Assembly: GCA_946188395.1 (NCBI GenBank)
Contig: CAMHUU010000011.1
Span: forward strand, 1 to 64,000
DNA from: an uncultured Prevotellaceae bacterium
GTDB lineage: Bacteria; Bacteroidota; Bacteroidia; Bacteroidales; Bacteroidaceae
Length of the DNA: 64,000 nt
Direction: 5' to 3'
Positions 20,464-33,763 of this stretch are shown one piece after another. The position numbers and the translations under genes are program-made. Under the pieces are notes generated by a model. It did no database searches. It was not told where the DNA came from and was given only the letters and a program-made list of their open reading frames with translations. The stretch's first letter is position 1. Each line of letters opens with the position of its first letter.

Positions 20464-21153
20464 ATGATGAAATACAAAAAGATACTTGTGGTCGACGATG
20501 AGCAGGACCTGTGTGAGATTCTACTCTATAACCTGACAGCAGCAGGCTATCAGGCCGAAGCAGCGTATACAGGCGAAACTGCATGGGAAAAAATCGTAAA
20601 TGGTAAATGTTTCGATCTTCTGATACTCGACGTCATGATGCCGGGGATGACGGGCTTCGAACTGGCGGAAAAGCTCAAGAGCAATCCGAAGACAAGCAAA
20701 CTGCCTATTATCTTTCTGACGGCGAAGGATGCTGAGGACGACACGCTGCAGGGTTTCGAACTGGGTGCCGACGACTACATTACCAAGCCTTTCTCTGTGC
20801 GCGAAGTCGTGGCCCGAGTGAAAGCTGTGCTCGCCAGAAGCCAGTCAAGCACCATCAAGGAGAGCATTATTTCTTTCAAGGGCCTTGTACTTGACCTCAG
20901 CAAGAAAACGACAATGGTTGATGGCCAAAGCGTTAGTCTCACCAAGACTGAGTTCGAACTGTTAGGGTTTCTCATGCAACATCGTGGACAAGTATTTTCG
21001 CGCCAGCAAATCTTCGATGCCGTGTGGCCAGAGGACGTAGTGGTGAGCGACCGCACTGTGGATGTGAACATCACACGTATGCGGAAGAAAATAGACCACT
21101 ATGGCAACTGCATCGTCAGCCGCCAGGGATTCGGATATTTGTTTGAAGAATAA
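20464..21153 (+). CDS. OmpR-family DNA-binding response regulator
   Basis: Receiver VVDDEQDL, LLILDVMMPGMTGFE, ELGADDYITKPFSVREV; wHTH DRTVDVNITRMRKKI. Confidence 0.95.
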   Translation: MMKYKKILVVDDEQDLCEILLYNLTAAGYQAEAAYTGETAWEKIVNGKCFDLLILDVMMPGMTGFELAEKLKSNPKTSKLPIIFLTAKDAEDDTLQGFELGADDYITKPFSVREVVARVKAVLARSQSSTIKESIISFKGLVLDLSKKTTMVDGQSVSLTKTEFELLGFLMQHRGQVFSRQQIFDAVWPEDVVVSDRTVDVNITRMRKKIDHYGNCIVSRQGFGYLFEE

Positions 21154-21187
21154 TTCGTTTGATTCGTGATATTCGTGTTCGAAAAAT

Positions 21188-22135
21188 ATGAAGAATTTGA
21201 GTGAAGGCAGCAAAATGTTCATCAGCGTAATGGTGGTGTTTGCCCTCTATGCGCTGATCTTTATCCTGTTCGAAGATTACGATCGGGCGTATTTGGAGCC
21301 TTTCGATGAAGTCAGCGACTGGCACTTGCTGCTATTCTCACTCTTGGTAATGGCTGGGCTTGCCCTCCTACTCTACCGTTATGCCCGTCATATGGACGAG
21401 CGCATCAGTCGTGAACAGGCTGCCAAAGAGAACCAAATGCGCCGTGAACTGACGCAGAACATCGCTCATGAGCTGAAGACCCCTGTGGCCAGTATCCTTG
21501 GCTATACCGACACCATCCTCGACAATCCGCAGATGAACTGCGAGACGCAGCGGCAGTTCATCGAGCGCACCAATGCTCAGGCCCGCAGACTGACGGCCCT
21601 GCTACAAGACATCTCGACGCTGAACCGCATGGACTATGCCGCCCACCAGCTGACGATGGAACGTACAGATGTGTCGGCAATCGTCAGTGATATCGTACAG
21701 GAAACTGCCATTGCCCTCGAAAAGTGTCACATGACGCTCAACAACTGTCTGCCTCAGGACATCATCATTCAAGGCAATCCCTCGCTCATCTACAGCATCT
21801 TCCGCAATCTCATCGACAATGCCATCAACTATGCCGGCGAGGGCACCACTATCAATATCAGTGCTGAATCCACTAAGGATGTTTGGACATTCCGATTCAG
21901 CGATAATGGTGCAGGCATAGCCCCAGAGCACCTGCCTCGTATATTCGAGCGATTCTACCGCATCGACAAGAGCCGCAGTCGCCAGATGGGTGGCACCGGG
22001 CTTGGCCTCGCTATCGTCAAGAATGCCGTCCTCCTGCATGGCGGTACCATTACCGCCCATTCTGTCGAAAATGGTGGTCTGGAATTTTTATGGACTCTCT
22101 GCAGACAATATAATCTGAATCACCCTTTCCGTTAG
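21188..22135 (+). CDS. Membrane sensor histidine kinase with short periplasmic loop
   Basis: Two TM segments; H box NIAHELKTPVASILGYTDTI; G box GGTGLGLAIVKNAV. Confidence 0.93.
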   Translation: MKNLSEGSKMFISVMVVFALYALIFILFEDYDRAYLEPFDEVSDWHLLLFSLLVMAGLALLLYRYARHMDERISREQAAKENQMRRELTQNIAHELKTPVASILGYTDTILDNPQMNCETQRQFIERTNAQARRLTALLQDISTLNRMDYAAHQLTMERTDVSAIVSDIVQETAIALEKCHMTLNNCLPQDIIIQGNPSLIYSIFRNLIDNAINYAGEGTTINISAESTKDVWTFRFSDNGAGIAPEHLPRIFERFYRIDKSRSRQMGGTGLGLAIVKNAVLLHGGTITAHSVENGGLEFLWTLCRQYNLNHPFR

Positions 22136-22296
22136 TCTTTCAGCGAATTTTACCTAAAGGTGAAAAGGGTAGCGTTCTTTGACCTGAAGGTGCAAAGTGT
22201 GACTTCGCAATGCAATCTTTCGCTCGAAAAGACTCAAATTAATTTGGCATTTTGCTCACTTATTCGTACCTTTGTCGGCAAATTACTATCAAGCTG

Positions 22297-23376
22297 ATGA
22301 AAAAACTCATGTTAGCAGTGGTTTGCGTGCTGGCGATAGCAGGATGCAAACAAAAACAGGGACAGACAGAAGGCAGCGCCAACGAGGCTGACTCGTTGAT
22401 GGCTGACTCGCTGAGAGCGGACTCCGTCATGGCACAGGCGGCTGAATGCTCGCCAGAAGATATCGAGGTGGACTGGGCCAACAAGGATATTCCCGTCGCC
22501 AAGGGTGGAAAGACGCCCGACGTGATGACGCTGGTGCAGGCTTTTAACCAAGTGTGGCCCACGGAGGCAGTCGATCTGCTGTTAGACTACGCCAAAGACC
22601 CTCAATTTACCGAAAAGATGAACGAGGAAACGGGTGGTGGCATCACGGTGGACCGCCAGAGCGGCTATGCACAACTGATTCGCGGCGATGCCCCTGGCGA
22701 CAATGTGACGGCAGCCATGTGGAACCGCAAGGACGGCAACCGGCTCCTGATTATCAATATTGTCCGCCCGGGCAGAGAAGTGGGCGTGAAGACCATGCAG
22801 GCCATCTGTGCCTACGACTACAACCCCGCTACCGAGACGATGACTCCCGAGCGCAATGCCGTTATCAGGTTCCGTCAGACGGCGGACATGACAACGACCT
22901 ACGAACTGCCTCACGAGGGCAAGGACATCAGCATTGTGGAAAGGGACAAGGACTTCAAAGGCACCTTCCACCTATTCACGTGGGACGGTCAGCATTTCTC
23001 GAAAGAGAGTACCATTTCCGAAGAGAAACTGACCAAGGCGCTGAACGGCACGTGGACCTGCCATGAAGCGGACCAGCCCAAGCTGTCGTTCACCATTACC
23101 AACAACGACGAGACCTACTGCGGCATTACCGAATGTAACGTCGACGGCATTACGGAGTACGACGCAGCAGCCAACGCCTACGACGGTTTCCTGCATGTGT
23201 ACGAGGTCAGTGCCCCCGAGGAGAACAACGCCTATCCTGCCATCAAATGTAAGTTCAGGCTGATGAAGAACGGCAAATTGCAGGGTTCGTACTATCTGCG
23301 GCTGGACGAAGGCAAGGAACTTCGTGGCGAGATGACGCTGCAGAAAGAGAGTGCGCTGAACCAATACGCAGAATAA
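22297..23376 (+). CDS. Hypothetical lipoprotein with repeated N-terminal ADS motif
   Basis: MKKLMLAVVCVLAIAGCKQKQG lipobox; NEADSLMADSLRADSVMAQ; start moved to 22297. Confidence 0.8.
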   Translation: MKKLMLAVVCVLAIAGCKQKQGQTEGSANEADSLMADSLRADSVMAQAAECSPEDIEVDWANKDIPVAKGGKTPDVMTLVQAFNQVWPTEAVDLLLDYAKDPQFTEKMNEETGGGITVDRQSGYAQLIRGDAPGDNVTAAMWNRKDGNRLLIINIVRPGREVGVKTMQAICAYDYNPATETMTPERNAVIRFRQTADMTTTYELPHEGKDISIVERDKDFKGTFHLFTWDGQHFSKESTISEEKLTKALNGTWTCHEADQPKLSFTITNNDETYCGITECNVDGITEYDAAANAYDGFLHVYEVSAPEENNAYPAIKCKFRLMKNGKLQGSYYLRLDEGKELRGEMTLQKESALNQYAE

Positions 23377-23416
23377 TACCCAGACAAGAAAACAAGAAAA
23401 AAACAAATAGAAAACT

Positions 23417-24235
23417 ATGGGAATCATCATCGGAATTGACGTGGGCATATCGACCACGAAGATTGTGGGACTACGCGAGGGACGTGTCGTCTCGCCTATC
23501 CGCATTACGGCAGCCGACCAGGTTACCTCGCTGTACGGTGCCTTTGGCAAGTATCTGCACGACAACAAGGTGGAGCTGAAAGACGTCGAACAGGTCATGC
23601 TGACGGGCGTGGGAGCAGGTTACATCGACGAGTCGCTGTATGGCATTCCAACCAGTAAGGTCGACGAGTTCGTGGCTGACGGTCTGGGAGCCCGCTTCGA
23701 GAGCGGTCTGTCGAAAGCCATCGTCGTATCGATGGGTACGGGAACGAGTTTTGTGCAATGCGACGGCGACGACATCCGCCACATCGGTGGTATCGGTATC
23801 GGTGGAGGAACACTGATGGGTTTGAGTCGCGTGATGCTTAACACGCGCGATCCGAAGCAGATTCAAAGTCTGGCCATGCGGGGCGACATCAGCCACATCA
23901 ACCTGCAGATTGGCGACATCTCGACCCATCCACTGCCCGGACTGCCCATGGACGCTACTGCCTCACTGTTCTCGAAGGCACAATACGACGCACCCAAGGA
24001 GGACTTAGCCTTAGGACTTATCGTGATGGTGCTGCAGACCATCGGCTCTGCCACCATCCTGGCAGCGCTGAACTCAGGCATCAAGGACTTCGTGCTCATC
24101 GGCAACCTGACGCTGCTGCCGCAGTGTAAGGAAATCTACCCCATGCTCGAGAAGATGTATAAGGTGCATTTCCATATTCCCAAGCACGCAGAATTCTGCA
24201 CCGCCATCGGGGCGGCACTGAGTTATAAGAGGTGA
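23417..24235 (+). CDS. coaW: Type II pantothenate kinase
   Basis: GIIIGIDVGISTTKIVGL; IVVSMGTGTSFVQCDGDDIRHIGGIGIGGGTLMGLS. Confidence 0.85.
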   Translation: MGIIIGIDVGISTTKIVGLREGRVVSPIRITAADQVTSLYGAFGKYLHDNKVELKDVEQVMLTGVGAGYIDESLYGIPTSKVDEFVADGLGARFESGLSKAIVVSMGTGTSFVQCDGDDIRHIGGIGIGGGTLMGLSRVMLNTRDPKQIQSLAMRGDISHINLQIGDISTHPLPGLPMDATASLFSKAQYDAPKEDLALGLIVMVLQTIGSATILAALNSGIKDFVLIGNLTLLPQCKEIYPMLEKMYKVHFHIPKHAEFCTAIGAALSYKR

Positions 24236-24270
24236 GTGGTGAAAGGTGAGTGGAAAGAGGTGAGAAGTCA
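24229..24270. repeat. GAGGTGA/GGAAAG purine repeat spanning the coaW and mgtC stops
   Basis: agaggtgagtggtgaaaggtgagtggaaagaggtgagaagtca. Confidence 0.75.
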
Positions 24271-24726
24271 GGAATGCTTCTCATCTCTTTTCTTATCGAT
24301 CTTGTGGAGGAAGTAGTTGAAGGCTTCCAGACCGAAGAGAACTAATATGGTGCTGGCTGTGGCCAACACATACATGCCACCTCCACAGGCCAGACCAATG
24401 GCGGCAGTGACCCAGAGACCAGCCGCTGTGGTGAGACCGCTGACCATATTCTCTTGTTTGCGGAAGATGATGGTACCGGCACCAATGAAACCGATGCCGC
24501 TGACCACCTGTGCTGCCACACGGCTGACATCCCAGCGAGACGTCATCCCGTCCATCTGGACGTCGCTGAAGCCATAGGCCGAGACTATCATAAACACGGC
24601 AGAGCCCAGCGCCACAAGGAAATGGGTACGCAAACCGGCCTCCTTGGCACGCCATTCACGCTCCAATCCGATGAGTCCGCCCAAAATGGCGGCAGTGAAA
24701 ATTCGTAGAATAAATTCGTATTCCAT
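24268..24726 (-). CDS. MgtC/SapB family membrane protein
   Basis: MEYEFILRIFTAAILGGLIGLEREWRAKEAGLRTHFLVALGSA; VSGIGFIGAGTII; start moved from 25023 to 24726. Confidence 0.92.
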   Translation of the reverse strand: MEYEFILRIFTAAILGGLIGLEREWRAKEAGLRTHFLVALGSAVFMIVSAYGFSDVQMDGMTSRWDVSRVAAQVVSGIGFIGAGTIIFRKQENMVSGLTTAAGLWVTAAIGLACGGGMYVLATASTILVLFGLEAFNYFLHKIDKKRDEKHS

Positions 24727-24748
24727 AGTTAAATGTTGTTTATTTGCC

Positions 24749-24781
24749 TGCAAAGATACGAACTTTTTTCGTATCTTTGCA
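24749..24781. promoter_or_regulatory. Palindromic divergent promoter between mgtC-like gene and tatA
   Basis: TGCAAAGATACGAA-cttttt-type loop-TTCGTATCTTTGCA, 14-bp arms, 5-nt loop; each arm carries a TATCTTTG box. Confidence 0.8.
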
Positions 24782-24808
24782 AAATAATAACCCAAAAACA
24801 ATAATAAA

Positions 24809-25003
24809 ATGATGAATTTACTTTTGTTTGGAATAGGCATGCCGGAAATCATTGTCCTGGCACTCATCGTGTTGCTGCTGTTCGGTGGCAAGAAGATTCC
24901 TGAGCTGATGAAAGGCCTGGGTAAGGGTGTGAAGAGCTTTAAGGACGGCATGAAAGAAATAGAAACAGACGACGAGGGAACGAATGAACAGAACGGAAAG
25001 TAA
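24809..25003 (+). CDS. tatA: Sec-independent protein translocase TatA/E
   Basis: [38 protein letters not shown]. Confidence 0.93.
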   Translation: MMNLLLFGIGMPEIIVLALIVLLLFGGKKIPELMKGLGKGVKSFKDGMKEIETDDEGTNEQNGK

Positions 25004-25778
25004 TCATAAAGTTCAAAGTTCAAAGTTCAAAGTTCAAACAGATGAAATGACCTTCTGGGACCACCTGGATGTGCTGCGCTCGGCGCTGATACGCATGGCG
25101 GTGGCTGTAGTGGTCTTTGGCATTGTGGCCTTCTTCATGAAGGACGAGCTGTTCGGGGTGATACTGGCCCCACGGAGTAGCGACTTCGTGACGTACCGTC
25201 TGCTGGGCGTCGACGCTTTCACGCTGCACCTGATGAATACAGGACTGACGGAACAGTTTATGATTCACATGCGGACGGCGCTGTATGCAGGCCTGCTGGT
25301 GGCTTCACCCTATGTGCTGTATGAGCTGTTCCAGTTCATCAGCCCGGGACTCTACCAGAACGAGCGGCGCTATGCCGTATGGATTGTGGGATCGGCGTAC
25401 GTGATGTTTCTGGTGGGAACATTGGTGAACTATTTCATGGTATTCCCGCTGACAGTTCACTTTCTGGGAACGTATCAGGTAAGTCCCGACGTAGCGAACA
25501 TGCTGACGCTGCAGTCGTATGTCGACACGCTGCTGGGCATGAGTCTGGTGATGGGCGTGGTGTTCGAACTGCCAGTAGTAAGCGGACTGCTGGGTCGCAT
25601 GGGACTCATTACGAGTAGCATGATGAGCGAATACCGCCGGCACGCCATTGTGGCCATCTTCGTCGTAGCGGCTATCATTACGCCGACAACAGATGCGTTT
25701 ACGCTGTTCGTAGTGGCGCTGCCCATCTACCTGCTCTACGAAGTGAGCATACTGATTGTTAAATTAATGAGTAATTAG
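24984..25778 (+). CDS. tatC: Twin-arginine translocase subunit TatC (start at 24984 or 25047)
   Basis: [60 protein letters not shown]. Confidence 0.94.
   Translation: MNRTESNHKVQSSKFKVQTDEMTFWDHLDVLRSALIRMAVAVVVFGIVAFFMKDELFGVILAPRSSDFVTYRLLGVDAFTLHLMNTGLTEQFMIHMRTALYAGLLVASPYVLYELFQFISPGLYQNERRYAVWIVGSAYVMFLVGTLVNYFMVFPLTVHFLGTYQVSPDVANMLTLQSYVDTLLGMSLVMGVVFELPVVSGLLGRMGLITSSMMSEYRRHAIVAIFVVAAIITPTTDAFTLFVVALPIYLLYEVSILIVKLMSN
25000..25038 (+). repeat. GTAATCATAA boundary plus AAAGTTC heptad array at the tatA stop / tatC N-terminus
   Basis: gtaatcataaagttcaaagttcaaagttcaaagttcaaa. Confidence 0.9.
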
Positions 25779-25910
25779 TAATGAGTAATTAGTAATTATG
25801 ATTTGATTTGAAGACAGAGAAAAAAAATGAAATACGTTAATAATATAAACAAAGATGAGTTGGCAAGAGTAATCATAATTACTCATTACTAATTACTCAT
25901 TACTAATTAA
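25766..25910. repeat. Inverted pair of TAATGAG/TAATTAG heptad repeats between tatC and the Fe-S protein
   Basis: taatgagtaattagtaatgagtaattagtaattatga and gtaatcataattactcattactaattactcattactaatta flanking about 67 nt. Confidence 0.9.
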
Positions 25911-25917
25911 AAATATT

Positions 25918-27423
25918 ATGCTGAGAAAAATTAGAGTTACACTCGCTGCGGTGATGTTTATCGGCATCACGTGGTTGTTCCTCGACTTCACGGGAACGGC
26001 TCACCACCTGGTGGGTTGGATGCCGAAGATACAGTTTTTGGAAGCCCTGCTGGCAAGCAGCATCCTGATTGTCGTAGTACTCACCGTCCTGACGTTCATC
26101 TTCGGACGCATGTATTGCAGCGTCATCTGTCCGCTGGGCATCATGATGGACCTGTTCGGATGGCTGGGCAAGAAAGCCAAGAAGAACCGCTACACCTTCT
26201 CCAAGGAGGTGAAGTGGCTGCGATATCCCATGCTGGTGGTATTCCTTGTGGCCCACCTGGCAGGACTGGCCGTCGTGGTGCAGCTGCTGGCGCCCTACTC
26301 TACCTTCGGGCTCATCGCCACCAACCTGCTGCAGCCTGTCTATCAAGCTGGCAACAACGTGCTGGCATACTTCGCCGAACAGATGGACAGCTACGCCTTC
26401 TACCATTCGGAGGTCTGGCTGCGCTCAGTGGCGTCGCTGGTCATTGCCATCGTGATGCTCGTGGTGATTGGCGTGCTGGCTTGGCGCAACGGACGCACCT
26501 GGTGTAACACCATCTGTCCTATCGGCACGCTGCTCTCGCTGATCAGCCGTTTCTCGCTGCTGAAAATCCAATTCGACACCGAGAAATGCCGCAACTGCTC
26601 GATGTGTTCGAAAAACTGTAAGGCCGCCTGCATCGACTATAAGACGCACACTGTCGATGCAACGCGCTGCGTGGTCTGCGGCGACTGCATCGAGAGCTGC
26701 AAGTTCGGAGCGTTGAAATATGCTAGAACAACTAACACAGGGGGACAGTCCCCCTGTGCTGAACGCACAGAGGGGACAGTCCCCGAAGGCATTGATACCT
26801 GCAAGCGCGCGTTCCTCGTTAGCAGTGCCCTGCTGACCACCGCCGCACTGGCCCAACAGAAGGACAAAATCATGGACGGCGGACTGGCTGACATCGAGGA
26901 CAAGGTAGCCCCTGAGCGCCAGACACCGTTGACGCCACCGGGTTCGCTGTCGGCTCAGAATATGACTCATAAATGTACGGGCTGTCAGTTGTGCATCTCA
27001 GAGTGTCCGAACCAGGTGCTGCGTCCTTCCGACGACTGGCTGCACCTGATGCAACCCGTCATGTCGTACGAACGTGGCTACTGCCGTCCGGAATGTAACC
27101 GTTGCTCAGAAGTGTGTCCGGCTGGTGCCATCGAGCCCATCAGACACGAGGACAAGGCCTCGACGCAGATAGGCCATGCCGTATGGATCAAGAAAAACTG
27201 CATTCCGCTGACCGATGGTGTGGAATGCGGCAACTGTGCACGCCACTGTCCCGTGGGAGCCATCGAGATGGTACCCTCTGACCCCGACGACGAGGAGTCA
27301 CCCTACGTTCCCGCTGTCAACGAAGCCCGCTGCATTGGCTGTGGAGCCTGCGAATATCTGTGTCCCGCCCGTCCCTTCTCGGCGATTTACGTCGAGGGCC
27401 ACGAAGTGCACAAGGAGGTATAA
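25918..27423 (+). CDS. Membrane-bound 4Fe-4S polyferredoxin (NapH/CcoG-like N-terminus)
   Basis: FGRMYCSVICPLGIMMDLFGW; CRNCSMCSKNCKAACI; CVVCGDCIESCKFGAL; CTGCQLCISECPNQVLRP; CIGCGACEYLCPARPF. Confidence 0.9.
   Translation: MLRKIRVTLAAVMFIGITWLFLDFTGTAHHLVGWMPKIQFLEALLASSILIVVVLTVLTFIFGRMYCSVICPLGIMMDLFGWLGKKAKKNRYTFSKEVKWLRYPMLVVFLVAHLAGLAVVVQLLAPYSTFGLIATNLLQPVYQAGNNVLAYFAEQMDSYAFYHSEVWLRSVASLVIAIVMLVVIGVLAWRNGRTWCNTICPIGTLLSLISRFSLLKIQFDTEKCRNCSMCSKNCKAACIDYKTHTVDATRCVVCGDCIESCKFGALKYARTTNTGGQSPCAERTEGTVPEGIDTCKRAFLVSSALLTTAALAQQKDKIMDGGLADIEDKVAPERQTPLTPPGSLSAQNMTHKCTGCQLCISECPNQVLRPSDDWLHLMQPVMSYERGYCRPECNRCSEVCPAGAIEPIRHEDKASTQIGHAVWIKKNCIPLTDGVECGNCARHCPVGAIEMVPSDPDDEESPYVPAVNEARCIGCGACEYLCPARPFSAIYVEGHEVHKEV
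26736..26784. repeat. Two GGGGACAGTCCCC palindromes in-frame in the Fe-S protein gene
   Basis: CACAGGGGGACAGTCCCCCTGTG (26736-26758, 11-bp arms) and GGGGACAGTCCCC (26772-26784). Confidence 0.95.
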
Positions 27424-27427
27424 CCTC

Positions 27428-27473
27428 AATGAGAAATGAGTAATGAGTAATGAGTAATGAGAAATGAGTAATT

Positions 27474-27477
<4 letters not shown>
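27428..27477. repeat. AATGAG(T/A)A heptad array preceding and including the start codon of the aldo/keto reductase
   Basis: aatgagaaatgagtaatgagtaatgagtaatgagaaatgagtaattatga. Confidence 0.9.
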
Positions 27478-32088
<4,611 letters not shown>

Positions 32089-32132
32089 CATAAGTTCGCC
32101 AGAAAAGTGAAACATTTCTGCTTTTCAGGGGA

Positions 32133-32160
32133 CAAAGTTACAAAAAAAGTTGTAACTTTG
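32133..32160. promoter_or_regulatory. Palindromic divergent promoter (CAAAGTTACAA-aaaaag-TTGTAACTTTG)
   Basis: 11-bp perfect arms, 6-nt loop, TAACTTTG -7-like box in each arm. Confidence 0.75.
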
Positions 32161-32181
32161 CAGCGACATTACAGAAAAAAG

Positions 32182-33207
32182 ATGAAAAAATTCAATTCAA
32201 AAGTCTATTTATACGTAGCCATCGTAGGTTTGGTGCTGATAGCAGGACTGGTGGCCTACCACCTGATGAGCCCTGTTGCGAAAGGCGACAGCACCGTATA
32301 CCTCTATATTGACGACAACGACACACAGGATTCCGTACTCGTCAAGTTGCAGCCCCTGACGTCGACATCGGGCATGGCCAGTCTGTCGGCCCTGCTGCGC
32401 CATAGCAGCTACAGCGAGCACGTTCGCAGCGGACGCTATGCCATAGAGCCTGGTGACGGACCAGTGACCATCTTCCGCCGTCTGAAGAACGGTCAGCAGT
32501 CGTCGTTCAACCTGACCATTCCCGAGGTACGCACCATGGACCGTCTGGCTGCCGTGCTGGGACAGAAGCTGATGCTCGACTCGGCCACCATTGCCGATGC
32601 ACTGTACAGCCAGGAGACCTGTCAGCACTATGGTTACGACACGACAACCATTGCAGCAATGTTCGTTCCCAACACCTACGACGTGTATTGGAACATGGGC
32701 GTCGACAAGTTGCTGGAACGTATGCAGAAGGAGCACGACCATTTCTGGCAGGGCGAGCGCGAGGCCAAGGCAGCACAGATGCAGCTCACGCCTGTGGAAA
32801 TCTGCACGCTGGCCAGCATCATCGACGAAGAGACAGCCAACAATGCCGAGAAGCCCATGATTGCCGGTATGTACCTGAACCGTCTGAAGACCCACATGCC
32901 GCTTCAGGCCGACCCCACCATCAAGTTTGCCCTGAAGCAGTTCGAATTGAAGCGCATCTGGCAGAAACTACTCACCACCGACTCGCCTTACAACACTTAT
33001 AAGAACGAAGGTCTGCCCCCTGGTCCCATCAAGATTGCCTCCATCAAGGGCATCGACGCCGTGCTGAATGCTGTCGACCACGACTACCTCTATATGTGTG
33101 CCAAGGAAGATTTCTCGGGCACCCATAATTTCGCCACGACGTACAAGGATCACCTGAAGAATGCTGCACGTTATGCCAAGGCTCTCAACGATCGGGGAAT
33201 CAAATAA
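32182..33207 (+). CDS. mltG: Endolytic murein transglycosylase MltG/YceG-like
   Basis: LTPVEICTLASIIDEETANNAEKPMIAGMYLNRLKTHMPLQADPTIKFAL; YNTYKNEGLPPGPI. Confidence 0.94.
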   Translation: MKKFNSKVYLYVAIVGLVLIAGLVAYHLMSPVAKGDSTVYLYIDDNDTQDSVLVKLQPLTSTSGMASLSALLRHSSYSEHVRSGRYAIEPGDGPVTIFRRLKNGQQSSFNLTIPEVRTMDRLAAVLGQKLMLDSATIADALYSQETCQHYGYDTTTIAAMFVPNTYDVYWNMGVDKLLERMQKEHDHFWQGEREAKAAQMQLTPVEICTLASIIDEETANNAEKPMIAGMYLNRLKTHMPLQADPTIKFALKQFELKRIWQKLLTTDSPYNTYKNEGLPPGPIKIASIKGIDAVLNAVDHDYLYMCAKEDFSGTHNFATTYKDHLKNAARYAKALNDRGIK

Positions 33208-33763
33208 ACTCCTCTTTTTTGCGCTGTTTTTAATGGTGGCGTCGTGTCAGTCATATTGCGCAGGCGATTTGCTGTTCCATGTGGCCAGCAAGGGTAATGC
33301 CATTACCGACGTCACGCAAGGTATGATAGACCATGTAGCCATCGTCGTATCACGCGACAGCGTCATCGAGGCAGTGGGCAGCGGTGTCAAGATGACGCCC
33401 ATCGACTCGCTGCGCCAGCAGGACGGCTACTATCTCATTGGGAAGGTCATCAGAGCCGACCGCAAGCAGTCTATCCGTCAGGCCCGCCAGTATTTGGGGC
33501 GAGCGTACGACCACCTGTTTCTGAAGGACAACGAGGACATCTACTGTTCTGAACTCGTACAGTTTGCCTATGTCGACGCACAGGGCAAACCGTTATTCTC
33601 CCCCATCGCCATGTCGTTCCACGATGCCACGGGAAACATTACCGACTACTGGAAAGCCTTTTACGAAAAACGGGGAATGGCAGTACCGGAAGGTGAGCCA
33701 GGCACAAATCCCGGCGAATTGTCACAACGCGAAAACGTCAAGATTAAGGGCCGTTTACGCTGA
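33161..33763 (+). CDS. YiiX/YebB-like permuted NlpC/P60 peptidase (lipoprotein)
   Basis: CAGDLLFHVASKGN; MIDHVAIVVSRDSVIEAVGSGV; EDIYCSELVQFAY; lipobox VASC; exact start uncertain. Confidence 0.8.
   Translation: MLHVMPRLSTIGESNKLLFFALFLMVASCQSYCAGDLLFHVASKGNAITDVTQGMIDHVAIVVSRDSVIEAVGSGVKMTPIDSLRQQDGYYLIGKVIRADRKQSIRQARQYLGRAYDHLFLKDNEDIYCSELVQFAYVDAQGKPLFSPIAMSFHDATGNITDYWKAFYEKRGMAVPEGEPGTNPGELSQRENVKIKGRLR

Noticed and set aside
24727-25023. N-terminal extension of the MgtC-like ORF
   Set aside because: Runs antisense through tatA and the palindromic promoter; the conserved N-terminus MEYEFILRIF starts at 24726
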